64,000 bases of DNA from JAHQVI01 sp963749875 (GTDB lineage: Bacteria > Pseudomonadota > Alphaproteobacteria > Rhizobiales > Rhodomicrobiaceae): the NCBI GenBank assembly GCA_963749875.1, contig CAVVOX010000005.1, positions 248,001 through 312,000 of the forward strand, given 5' to 3'. Numbering within the stretch: position 1 is the first letter of the stretch; the number at the start of each line of letters is the position of its first letter. This document shows, in pieces, positions 1 through 6,426 of this stretch. The notes below the pieces were generated by a model. That model was given only the letters and a program-made list of their open reading frames with translations. It ran no database searches and was not told the DNA's origin. A program made the translations under genes and the position numbers.

Positions 1-403
1 GCAGGCGGATGCAGCCGTGTGAGGCGGGACGGTTGGGCACATAGCCCTCATGCAGGGCGATACCCGACCATGTCAGCCGCTGCATATAAGGCATCGGCGC
101 ACTGCTGTAGATATTGGAACGGTGCCATCGGCGCTTTTGCAGGATGCTGAACACACCGGCCGGTGTCCGATGGCCGGCCTTGCCTGTCGAGACCCGCGAA
201 GTGGAAAGCAGCTCGGCACCACGGTAAAAATAAAGTTGCTGCTCCTGCAGCGATATAACGATTTGTAAGGGATCGGTAACGGTGAAGCTATCGGATCGCG
301 AAGCGCTCTTCGATCCTCCGATAGCAGGCTGCAGACCGAGGACGAAGGCCGCAACCGCGCAGCCGAAAGCTAGGCTTGATCCGCGCAACCGAACCCTGAG
401 CAT
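1..403 (-). CDS. L,D-transpeptidase (YkuD family), 5' part, cut by the window edge
   Basis: Periplasmic L,D-transpeptidase that would make 3-3 peptidoglycan cross-links or attach proteins to the wall. The frame is open from the ATG at 403 to the window edge (134 codons). It begins with a positively charged, hydrophobic signal peptide (MLRVRLRG, then an Ala/Val/Leu-rich core ending near LQPA). The mature part has the YkuD fold pattern: a strand resembling QQLYFYRGAELL, STGKAGHRTPAGVFSI, and the catalytic block LHEGYVPNRPASHGCIRL with active-site Cys in SHGC. A GGGAG box lies about 8 nt before the ATG. The 3' end is outside the window, so final length and downstream neighbours are unknown. It resembles the LDT at 16507-16932 in the catalytic block but is clearly a different paralogue. 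Domain call is sure; physiological role is inferred. Confidence 0.85.
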   Translation of the reverse strand, partial: MLRVRLRGSSLAFGCAVAAFVLGLQPAIGGSKSASRSDSFTVTDPLQIVISLQEQQLYFYRGAELLSTSRVSTGKAGHRTPAGVFSILQKRRWHRSNIYSSAPMPYMQRLTWSGIALHEGYVPNRPASHGCIRL

Positions 404-580
404 AGCCGATACTCCCAAACGCAAATACGCAATGCGAAGGCACTATCAGCATGACGGCCCTCCCAGTCCCATCAATGATGATACCGGCTCGTTGAAGAGG
501 CGTAAACCGTGCAGGAAATGCGGTGAGGCGTTTTCGCAACAGCGATCGGCGCTTGATCCACCCGGTTTGCTTTCACGCCG

Positions 581-1968
581 CTAGCAGGCTGCTGAAAATC
601 CTGTCGACCTGGAACTATCTTGCGCTTTCACGGAGCAATCGGTCTTTTTTTCCTTCTGCCGCCTTCATGCGGCGAGGAGTTTGGGCAGCCGGATCAAGTC
701 ATACGCGGCCATCGTCAGGATGAACTTGAAGCCAAGTCGCGCCACGCCGCGCAGCATCGGCCGGGCGAGGCCGCCGATCGTCTTGCCCCAGCCGAACGGC
801 TCCTCGATGCGCTTGCGCTTCTGCTGGCTCACCGCATAGCCGGGATGCCGGGTTGTACGGCCATCGATCGCCGAGCGGCGCGCGGTGTCGTTCTGCGCGA
901 TGTGCGGCGTGACGTTCAGCGCGCGCAGGTCCTTTACGAACTCGCCCGCGTCATAGCCCTTGTCGGCACCGAGCGTCACCCGCCGCCGGCCGGAGCGATG
1001 GCTTTCGATCATCGCGACCGCCGCCTCGCGTTCGGCATATCCCGACACCGTGGTGACGCTGGCCTCGACAATCAGGCCGGTGCGGTTCTCCATCAGCGTA
1101 TGGCCGAGATAGGAGAGCTTGGCTTCCTTGCCTTGGCCTTTTCGGTAGAGGCTAGCCTCTGGGTCGGTCGTCGAGACATGGGTGGCGTTCGATCGCTTCT
1201 GGCCACGGAAGTCCAATTCGGCATTGCGGCGCTGGTTTTCGGTTTCGGCTGCATCCGCGGGCTCCGGCAAAGGCGCGGTTTGATCAGTTTCGCTGGATGG
1301 AGCGGCATCGCTACCCACCGCCGCAACGGGCGCCAGGGCGTGGGACGTGTCAGGTGCCGACGGCGTGTCAGGTCCCTCGCCGGAGGTCGCCGCCATCTCT
1401 TTCGGCACGAAGCTCTTCATCGACGCCCAGGCATGGAGTTGCGTGCCGTCGACCGAAAAATGCTCGTCCGACAAAAGCGGGCTGACCTCCTGATGCGCCA
1501 GCAGCCGGCTCAGGAACTGCTTCGCAACATCGGCCTCGAGCAACCGGTCCCGGTTCTTCGTAAACACCGTCGGCACCCAGACCGGGTCGTCGATGCCGAG
1601 ACCCACAAACCAGCGATAGAGCAGATTGTAGTCGAGTTGCTCCATCAGCTGGCGTTCCGATCGGACGGTGTAAAACGCCTGCAACAACGAGGCTCGAAGC
1701 AGCCATTCCGGCGGGATCGAGGGGCGGCCGTGGGCGGCATAAAGCCTGGCAAATTCGCTATCCAGACTCTGGAGCACATCGTTGACGATCTGCCGGATCT
1801 TGCGCAGCGGATGCTTCGCCGGCACACGCTCCTCAAGATCGACGTAAGAAAAAAGCTCCCCAGACCGCAAATCCGAACCGCGCATTCCGTCCTCCCTGGC
1901 ATTCCAGAAAGCACGGAATCATATTCGCCACAGACTGTCATCCTCGGGGTTTTTCAGCAGCCTGCTAG
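581..1968 (-). mobile_element. Complete IS5-family insertion sequence with CTAG target duplication
   Basis: The element proper spans 585-1964 (1,380 bp). Its ends are 14-bp perfect inverted repeats, CAGGCTGCTGAAAA at 585-598 and the complement at 1951-1964, with partial matching beyond. Both ends are flanked by CTAG (581-584 and 1965-1968), which fits the 4-bp YTAR-type target duplication of the IS5 subgroup. One uninterrupted transposase gene fills it on the minus strand. The right-hand CTAG is also the outer end of a palindromic repeat at 1965-2014, so the IS landed in the edge of that repeat. Intact IRs, intact transposase and a perfect duplication suggest a recent insertion. Confidence 0.85.
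665..1885 (-). CDS. IS5-family transposase (DDE)
   Basis: Catalyses cut-and-paste movement of the surrounding insertion sequence. 406 residues. It has an N-terminal DUF772-type helical domain (about 1-130, with the conserved GRPSIPPEWLLRASLLQAF) followed by a DDE_Tnp_1 RNase-H-like domain. The likely catalytic triad is D146 in HFSVDG, D308 in LGADKGYD and E361/E362 in RIEEPFGWGK. A low-complexity Ala/Pro/acidic linker (about 165-225) separates the first Asp from the HGQKR-like segment (FRGQKRSNATHVS), a common feature of this group. No frameshift or stop interrupts it, so it is probably functional. Confidence 0.9.
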   Translation of the reverse strand: MRGSDLRSGELFSYVDLEERVPAKHPLRKIRQIVNDVLQSLDSEFARLYAAHGRPSIPPEWLLRASLLQAFYTVRSERQLMEQLDYNLLYRWFVGLGIDDPVWVPTVFTKNRDRLLEADVAKQFLSRLLAHQEVSPLLSDEHFSVDGTQLHAWASMKSFVPKEMAATSGEGPDTPSAPDTSHALAPVAAVGSDAAPSSETDQTAPLPEPADAAETENQRRNAELDFRGQKRSNATHVSTTDPEASLYRKGQGKEAKLSYLGHTLMENRTGLIVEASVTTVSGYAEREAAVAMIESHRSGRRRVTLGADKGYDAGEFVKDLRALNVTPHIAQNDTARRSAIDGRTTRHPGYAVSQQKRKRIEEPFGWGKTIGGLARPMLRGVARLGFKFILTMAAYDLIRLPKLLAA

Positions 1969-2014
1969 ATCAACCCTCGTTCAAGTGAGTCCACTTGGAC
2001 GAGGGTTGATCTAG
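1965..2014. repeat. CTAG-bounded palindromic repeat, copy A (short form)
   Basis: A nearly perfect 50-bp palindrome beginning CTAGATCAACCCTCGTTCAAG and ending in its complement GGGTTGATCTAG. It shares its left CTAG with the target duplication of the IS5-family element. This copy contains only the palindromic half of the family; the GCGCAACGCGCG half seen in other copies (for example 62415-62522) is absent. No coding capacity. Confidence 0.85.
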
Positions 2015-2022
2015 CGAATTGG

Positions 2023-2313
2023 GTGAACGCCATCCGGCGCTACGGCCTGCATCGGATCGAACTTCTGCCGGAGGGCTGCCGGTCATTCTGTCGCGACGAA
2101 TGTCTCGCGGTCACATTGGTGGCTGCAAGTGAGCACCGAAACTGCCCGGCACTGCAGATTTGTGCCTACACGCTCCTCGGCGCGGACGACATTGAGCCGG
2201 CACTGGCTGCCGCCCATGGCTTCAACAGGACCCTGAAGCTCTGCGGCATTTCCTTCGAAGCGGATCCGCTCCCACCCGACAGGCAGATCACCCGTTACGT
2301 GCGCCCGAACTGA
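2023..2313 (+). CDS. Hypothetical protein, possibly 5'-truncated
   Basis: 96 codons from a GTG at 2023. I do not recognise the product. Codon third positions are mostly G/C, as in the genuine genes here, which supports coding. No signal peptide or membrane segment is visible; five Cys residues are scattered. The GTG lies only 8 nt after the palindromic repeat ending at 2014 and no good Shine-Dalgarno site precedes it, so the repeat may have replaced the original 5' end or promoter. A strong terminator follows at 2337. It may be a remnant rather than a functional gene. Confidence 0.4.
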   Translation: MNAIRRYGLHRIELLPEGCRSFCRDECLAVTLVAASEHRNCPALQICAYTLLGADDIEPALAAAHGFNRTLKLCGISFEADPLPPDRQITRYVRPN

Positions 2314-2336
2314 ATGACGTCACCGCGCAAGAAAAG

Positions 2337-2361
2337 AGCCGTTCCGGGGAGAACGGCTTTT
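2337..2361 (+). terminator. Rho-independent terminator
   Basis: AGCCGTTC (2337-2344), a 6-nt loop, then GAACGGCT (2351-2358) running into TTTT. It sits 24 nt after the stop of the hypothetical gene at 2023-2313 and supports that gene being, or having been, transcribed on the plus strand. Confidence 0.75.
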
Positions 2362-2371
2362 CAGTCTGCAG

Positions 2372-2427
2372 GGTTCGAAATGGGGGGCGAGAGGGGCGGG
2401 CCAATGGGGGGCATGGGGGGGCGAACC
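2372..2427 (+). other. G-tract cluster enclosed by a 6-bp inverted repeat (possible G-quadruplex)
   Basis: GGTTCG (2372-2377) pairs with CGAACC (2422-2427). Between them the plus strand carries G-runs of 6, 4, 3, 6 and 7 (about 2382-2421) separated by 1-6 nt. Four or more runs of at least three G satisfy the usual G-quadruplex pattern. No reading frame appears to explain the tract. Function unknown. Confidence 0.55.
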
Positions 2428-2476
2428 GACCCGCACCCTCTCTATGAAAATCGAATAAGGAACCGCGGCTATCGTC

Positions 2477-2503
2477 GGCAGACGAGGACATGCCTCGTCT
2501 GCC
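2477..2503. other. 11-bp perfect hairpin, role unknown
   Basis: GGCAGACGAGG (2477-2487), 5-nt loop ACATG, then CCTCGTCTGCC (2493-2503). The stem is strong, but no T-run follows on either strand, so a classical terminator is not well supported. It may be an attenuator remnant, a protein-binding site or half of a lost element. Confidence 0.45.
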
Positions 2504-2638
2504 TTAAGGTATTCAGTCAGGAGCGACTCTCCGCATCGGCCCAAAAGCGAGTTCTTACACAATACAGACCCGCAATTGGCATACGCTTTACTCATACCGC
2601 GCTACAGTTCTGCCCTGACCAATTGGTTTCCATACTCT

Positions 2639-2687
2639 ACGCAACGCTACGCAACTTTACTCATACGCAACAAATACTAAACGCAAC
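2639..2687 (+). repeat. Four direct ACGCAAC heptamers
   Basis: Exact ACGCAAC at 2639, 2649, 2665 and 2681 (start-to-start spacing 10, 16 and 16 bp), within a locally A+T-rich intergenic stretch (about 2540-2760). Regular spacing of an identical heptamer resembles an operator array or iterons. It lies just downstream of the weak minus-strand ORF at 2696-2914 and upstream of the plus-strand gene at 3146. Confidence 0.5.
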
Positions 2688-2695
2688 CAACAAAT

Positions 2696-2914
2696 CTAAT
2701 GATACCGTTTTGTATAGTTTGGGAGCCTCGATTTGATTGTCAAGACCTCCGGCTCCAAGCGAACGTCCTCACCCCGTAACTTTCTTGCGAGCATCTCCAG
2801 AACCGAAGCATGAAAGCTTTTGTCGGGCTCACGACGCGGCGGATTGAGAGCCAGAAACCTCAGAATGTCTTGATATTCCGCCATGATCGTCCCGCTTTCA
2901 TAGGTTCCGCTCAT
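2696..2914 (-). CDS. Small hypothetical protein
   Basis: 72 codons from the ATG at 2914; a second in-frame ATG gives a 62-residue version starting MAEYQDILRFLAL. The predicted protein is charged, without a signal peptide or membrane segment, and contains a plausible amphipathic helix (SFHASVLEMLARKLRGEDV). No family recognised. Shine-Dalgarno support is weak (GAGG about 14 nt before the first ATG). Its 3' end borders the ACGCAAC heptamers. Could be a small regulator or a spurious ORF. Confidence 0.3.
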   Translation of the reverse strand: MSGTYESGTIMAEYQDILRFLALNPPRREPDKSFHASVLEMLARKLRGEDVRLEPEVLTIKSRLPNYTKRYH

Positions 2915-3145
2915 GTGTCTTTTGTGCCTCAGACATTTGTCAAAACTATGGCCTCAGAGCTAAATGCACTTGACACTGATGCGAACACCACGGTTTCCCG
3001 CTACTTATCCACAATATGTGAAAGCGTCAAGCCTCTTGACCGGAATTGCGGCACCGCTTTCCTGTGCAATAGCAGCGCCGTATCAGCTCATTGCCCGTCC
3101 GAATCGCCTAAGCTCGCGCCGGCTCAAACGAATGAGGGACAGGCC

Positions 3146-3919
3146 ATGGCGGACTTTGCGACGCATCTAGGCTGGGGCGCCGTCGGCGCGGGACTGGGGG
3201 CCTCGGCAACCTACGCAGCGGACATCGTGCCCGCGGGCGATCTTCTGACGCTGACCACGGCCGGCGTTCTCGGAAGCGTGCTCCCGGACATCGACCTGGA
3301 ACAGGCCGTGCCCTCCCGGCTGCTGTTCACCGGGCTCGGTCTCCTGCTCGCCTTTGTCGTGCTGTTCAATCTCAAGGTCAGCTATTCGATCACGGAGCTC
3401 TGGCTGATCTGGCTCGCCGTCTTTGCCGGCATCCGTTACGGCGCCTATCACCTGTTCCACCGGAACGCCGTCCATCGCGGCATCTTTCATTCGCTGCTCG
3501 CCGCGCTCTTCTTCATGATCGTCACCGCCATCATCGTCGCTTATGCGCTCGGGCATGCGCCGATCGTCGCCTGGATGGCGGGCCTGTTCGTATTTCTCGG
3601 CTGCGTCATTCACCTCGTGCTTGACGAAGTCTATTCGGTGGATTTCGTGGGCGCACGGATCAAGCGCTCCTTCGGCAGCGCATTGAAGCTTTTCGACCGC
3701 CGGTCGGCAAGTTCCTCCCTGCTGATGGCGGGGGCGGTCGTCGCGTTGCTCATGATTGCTCCGCCCTCAGGTGAATTCCGGCGCATCATGGAACCCTCCC
3801 AGGTCAGCCACTTCTTCAAGGAGCGCATGTTTCCCCAGAACGGCTGGTTTCAGTCGCGCATGGCGGACCTCGCGCAACGCGCGTCCAAAGGGACGCGGAC
3901 AGTTGCGCTAACTTATTGA
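3146..3919 (+). CDS. Metal-dependent hydrolase-like inner-membrane protein (YdjM/DUF457 type)
   Basis: 257 residues from the ATG at 3146, chosen because GAGGGACAGGCC precedes it and because similarity begins at MADFATHLGWG; the frame is open further upstream without a good start. The protein is mostly hydrophobic, with about five or six membrane segments. It has the His/Asp pattern of the LexA-binding YdjM-like family: an N-terminal H in DFATHLGWG, the acidic DIDLEQ, and HRGIFHS (around residues 110-115), then HLVLDEVYS. The true substrate of this family is unknown. The last dozen codons, roughly from AQRASKGTRTVALTY to the stop TGA, are encoded by the dispersed repeat starting at 3872, so the original C-terminus has been replaced. 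Confidence 0.7.
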   Translation: MADFATHLGWGAVGAGLGASATYAADIVPAGDLLTLTTAGVLGSVLPDIDLEQAVPSRLLFTGLGLLLAFVVLFNLKVSYSITELWLIWLAVFAGIRYGAYHLFHRNAVHRGIFHSLLAALFFMIVTAIIVAYALGHAPIVAWMAGLFVFLGCVIHLVLDEVYSVDFVGARIKRSFGSALKLFDRRSASSSLLMAGAVVALLMIAPPSGEFRRIMEPSQVSHFFKERMFPQNGWFQSRMADLAQRASKGTRTVALTY

Positions 3920-3974
3920 TATAGATCAACTTAACCTAGTTCAAGTGATTCCACTTGAACGAGGGTTGATCTAG
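3872..3974 (+). repeat. CTAG-bounded palindromic repeat, copy B
   Basis: Long-form copy: GCGCAACGCGCGTCC...GGACGCGG and AGTTGCGC form one inverted repeat, followed by the linker TAACTTATTGATATAGATCAAC and the CTTGAACGAGGGTTGATCTAG palindrome arm. The left boundary reads CTCG instead of CTAG. The first half lies inside the 3' end of the upstream gene and gives it its stop codon. Confidence 0.85.
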
Positions 3975-4043
3975 CCGCCATATCCGCGCCGAGGCACACC
4001 GCTTCGGCGAATGCCAAGCCGGAAAGCCGTACCGAGTAGGAGG

Positions 4044-4077
4044 GAAAAGAAAAAGCCGCGGGAGCAATACCGCGGCT
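4044..4077 (-). terminator. Rho-independent terminator for the 27-residue peptide gene
   Basis: Read on the minus strand: AGCCGCGG, an 8-nt loop, CCGCGGCT, followed by a T-rich tail (TTTTTCTTTTC) down to 4044. It lies 39 nt beyond the stop codon at 4116, which supports expression of that tiny gene. Confidence 0.75.
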
Positions 4078-4115
4078 CTCATCATTGAGGCCGGGTCAGC
4101 CGACCCGGCAATTGG

Positions 4116-4199
4116 CTAGATCATGCCAAGGACCATCGCTGCAAGAAAGCCGAATACCAGAATGGTCGCAACCATCTTCCAACTGGCAGTCAGTCCCAT
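4116..4199 (-). CDS. 27-residue single-span membrane peptide
   Basis: The frame reads MGLTASWKMVATILVFGFLA, then AMVLGMI and a stop. Almost the whole peptide is one hydrophobic transmembrane helix after a short N-terminus. A strong Shine-Dalgarno GGAGG lies 6 nt before the ATG and a clear terminator follows, so this looks like a real, independently transcribed small protein. Function unknown; single-span peptides of this kind often modulate membrane complexes or act in stress, but nothing here shows which. An upstream in-frame extension (to 4412) lacks coding features and was not used. Confidence 0.6.
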   Translation of the reverse strand: MGLTASWKMVATILVFGFLAAMVLGMI

Positions 4200-4581
4200 G
4201 ATTCGCCTCCGAATTTCTTGGCCGAGGGGTTGCGGTAAATCCCCGCTCCCGCAATGACAGAAGGCCGTCATGCCGGCCAGATATAGTTTTGCTCTTGAAA
4301 AGACCGCATTCAATGCCAGCCTATTCGAAAGTTGTATGCTAAGGTTTTCGTGATTGTTTCTGCAAGAAAATATTATAATGCACTGCAGCATTGTGATGAC
4401 ATTGAGTCTCACTATCTAATATTCCAGTGATCATCTTCGCCAAATGCTTCGTATTATGAAAAGAATAAAATCTCTCAATTCGGGGCGCCCCTAGCAAAAT
4501 TGCGGTGCCGAAGCGCTTGATCAGGGTATCCGGTTGCTGCCAAGGTGGGCGCAGAGGTGCCCAGCTCAAGGACTTAGCCCG
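4200..4581. other. Intergenic region, A+T-rich, no gene seen
   Basis: It separates the divergently arranged small peptide gene and the MDR reductase gene, so promoters for both should lie here. The stretch around 4365-4440 is A+T-rich. No convincing ORF, hairpin or known motif was identified. Confidence 0.4.
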
Positions 4582-5568
4582 ATGACCGCTTTCGATGCTC
4601 TGCTAATCTCAAAATCGGATCATGGCCAGACGGCCGAATGGACCAGCCTGACCGAGGACGATCTGATGGAGGGAGACGTCACGCTGAAGGTGACGCATTC
4701 CACCATCAATTATAAGGACGGGCTGGCCATCACCGGCAAGGCGCCGGTCATCCGCCGCTGGCCGATGATCCCGGGCATCGATATGGCCGGCACGGTCGTG
4801 CGGTCCTCCAATCCCGATTTCCGCGAAGGTGACGACGTTCTCCTGAATGGCTGGGGGGTCGGCGAGACCCATTATGGCGGCTATGCACAGATGGCGCGGG
4901 TCAAAGGCGACTGGCTGCTGCCTGTGCCGAGCGGTCTCAGCCGGGCAGACTGCATGGCCATCGGGACGGCGGGCTACACCGCCATGCTGTGCGTGATGGC
5001 GCTCGAAGCGCATGACGTGAAGCCGAGCGACGGGCCGGTTCTTGTGACTGGGGCAGCGGGCGGTGTCGGCAGCGTCGCCATTACGCTGCTCGCCAGGCGC
5101 GGCTATGAGGTCGCTGCCGGTACCGGCCGCCCCGAGACGGCAGAGTATCTGAAATCGCTGGGCGCAAGCGAAATCGTCGGACGCGAGGAATTGGCCGGCA
5201 CGCCGCGGGCGCTCGGCAAAGAGCGCTGGGCCGGCGCGGTCGATGTTGTCGGCAGCACGACGCTGGCGAATGTCCTTGCACAAATCAAATATGGCGGGGC
5301 GGTCGCCGCCTGCGGCCTTGCGGGCGGCATGGATCTGCCAACAAGCGTTGCGCCCTTCATTCTGCGCGGCGTCACGCTCGCCGGCGTCGATTCCGTCATG
5401 GCGCCGAAAGCCAGGCGCGCCGAGGCCTGGGCGCGTCTCGCCAAGGAGCTCGATCTCGTCAAACTTCACGCAATGACGGAAACGCGGCCCTTGCGCGACG
5501 TCCTCACGCTTGCTCCTGAAATTCTAGCGGGAAAGGTCAAGGGCCGGATCGTGCTCAAGGTCGGCTAG
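4582..5568 (+). CDS. acuI: Acrylyl-CoA reductase (NADPH), AcuI/YhdH-type MDR oxidoreductase
   Basis: 328 residues, a typical length. Reduces acrylyl-CoA to propionyl-CoA with NADPH, relieving acryloyl-CoA toxicity from DMSP, 3-hydroxypropionate or related routes; cytosolic. Start at ATG 4582 (AAGGA 9 nt upstream); the family begins MTAFDALL-like, so the longer frame from 4534 was rejected. It has an N-terminal GroES-like domain (INYKDGLAITGK, then PGIDMAGTV) and a Rossmann domain with the NADPH loop VTGAAGGVGSVAI (about residues 155-167). No zinc ligands, as expected for this subfamily. Ends KVKGRIVLKVG, a family hallmark. No acu or dddP neighbours, so the pathway context is not shown locally. 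Confidence 0.8.
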   Translation: MTAFDALLISKSDHGQTAEWTSLTEDDLMEGDVTLKVTHSTINYKDGLAITGKAPVIRRWPMIPGIDMAGTVVRSSNPDFREGDDVLLNGWGVGETHYGGYAQMARVKGDWLLPVPSGLSRADCMAIGTAGYTAMLCVMALEAHDVKPSDGPVLVTGAAGGVGSVAITLLARRGYEVAAGTGRPETAEYLKSLGASEIVGREELAGTPRALGKERWAGAVDVVGSTTLANVLAQIKYGGAVAACGLAGGMDLPTSVAPFILRGVTLAGVDSVMAPKARRAEAWARLAKELDLVKLHAMTETRPLRDVLTLAPEILAGKVKGRIVLKVG

Positions 5569-5621
5569 GGTCTTTAGACATTCGCAATTGAAATCGCCGC
5601 ATTTTCTCAGGTGACGGGAAC

Positions 5622-6035
5622 TTGCGGGCACGTGGGGAGCGCTTGATTCGAGATTTGCGTCGTGAAGCAATTACGACGAAGACAAAGAACGATGTTCTAG
5701 CAGGTGCGCGCACGGCAGAACTCAAAAGTGATATGAGTCGCGCCCAGGAGGGTGTTAAGACAGCGGCAGATCTAGCCACGGGACGGTTTGGCAAGCTCCT
5801 GGAAAATCTCTCAAACCGTCTCGAAACACAGCTTGGACGGGAAGGTGCAACTGAGGTCATGCGTGTCCTTACAGAGACCGATCCTGCTCAACTTCTGCCG
5901 ATCCTGAACCGACTTGCTCGCGCTGCTACGACACGCGCCGAGCGTCAAGCATATGTAACGGCCATACGGCAATACAGGCGTGCCGGTGCACGCCCCGCTG
6001 CACTCATGGGTACGGTCAGTTCAACCAGTAGATAA
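5622..6035 (+). CDS. Hypothetical protein, probable truncated remnant
   Basis: 137 codons from a TTG at 5622; the frame is open back to about 5592 with no ATG. No recognised family. The protein is hydrophilic, helical and rich in Arg, Ala and Leu, with the C-terminal part (TETDPAQLLPILNRLARAA) forming amphipathic helices. Composition is visibly lower in G+C than in the flanking genes. The absence of a normal start suggests the 5' portion has been lost, leaving the C-terminal end of a larger protein. Its 3' end overlaps the minus-strand small gene at 6016-6162 by 20 nt. Confidence 0.4.
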   Translation: MRARGERLIRDLRREAITTKTKNDVLAGARTAELKSDMSRAQEGVKTAADLATGRFGKLLENLSNRLETQLGREGATEVMRVLTETDPAQLLPILNRLARAATTRAERQAYVTAIRQYRRAGARPAALMGTVSSTSR

Positions 6036-6162
6036 CGGCTCCCCAGATCGTCATCATCGTAAGGACGGCGAGGATGAGATAATCCCTTGTGGCTTTATCT
6101 TCGCCACGGTTCTTCGCTCTTATCATCGCATTGATGTTTTCATCATAGTCAAAGTTTTCCAT
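6016..6162 (-). CDS. 48-residue single-span membrane protein
   Basis: Reads MENFDYDENINAMIRAKNRG, a short charged linker, then a hydrophobic helix (YLILAVLTMMTIWGAVIYWL) and a stop. The first part is acidic, so the N-terminus is probably cytoplasmic and the C-terminus anchored. The ATG lies inside the last codons of the upstream gene (6149-6397), overlapping by 14 nt, a classic sign of translational coupling. No family recognised. It belongs to the small A+T-richer gene cluster at 5.6-7.4 kb. Confidence 0.55.
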   Translation of the reverse strand: MENFDYDENINAMIRAKNRGEDKATRDYLILAVLTMMTIWGAVIYWLN

Positions 6163-6397
6163 AAGAACCTCGCGAAGCCCTGCTGATCCTGGCAAGGCCC
6201 CAAATGAGAAGACCTGCCGCTATCGCCAATGCAATTACCGCGCCATAAGCGATAAGCTTAAGATCGATCTGGCCTTCAAGCAGAAAAACAAACCCGAAAA
6301 GAGCGGTGAAGAACGTAATGTTTCCAGCCCATTCGATCGGGCGAGTTAACCATGTCCTTTTTTCCTCGCGCGTTGCGCTCGCGCTTATGACAGACAT
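6149..6397 (-). CDS. 82-residue two-span membrane protein
   Basis: Starts MSVISASATREEK with AGGAGAG 8 nt upstream, a good ribosome binding site. After a soluble N-terminus there are two hydrophobic segments (around residues 25-42 and 48-70), and the C-terminal tail is basic (RISRASRGSYGKL). No recognised family. It is followed, with a 14-nt overlap, by the 48-residue membrane protein gene, and is divergent from the coiled-coil gene at 6427; only 29 bp separate the two starts. Confidence 0.6.
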   Translation of the reverse strand: MSVISASATREEKRTWLTRPIEWAGNITFFTALFGFVFLLEGQIDLKLIAYGAVIALAIAAGLLIWGLARISRASRGSYGKL

Positions 6398-6426
6398 CGT
6401 AGCACTCTCCTGAAAACAGGTTGAAT

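Noticed and set aside
620..2014. Long plus-strand ORF (464 codons) across the insertion sequence
   Set aside because: It is antisense to the intact IS5-family transposase and runs through the terminal inverted repeat and the palindromic repeat; it has no domain pattern.
2370..2380. GGTTCGAAA resembling a tRNA T-loop
   Set aside because: No acceptor stem, anticodon arm or CCA-compatible end nearby; the sequence is part of the G-rich hairpin.
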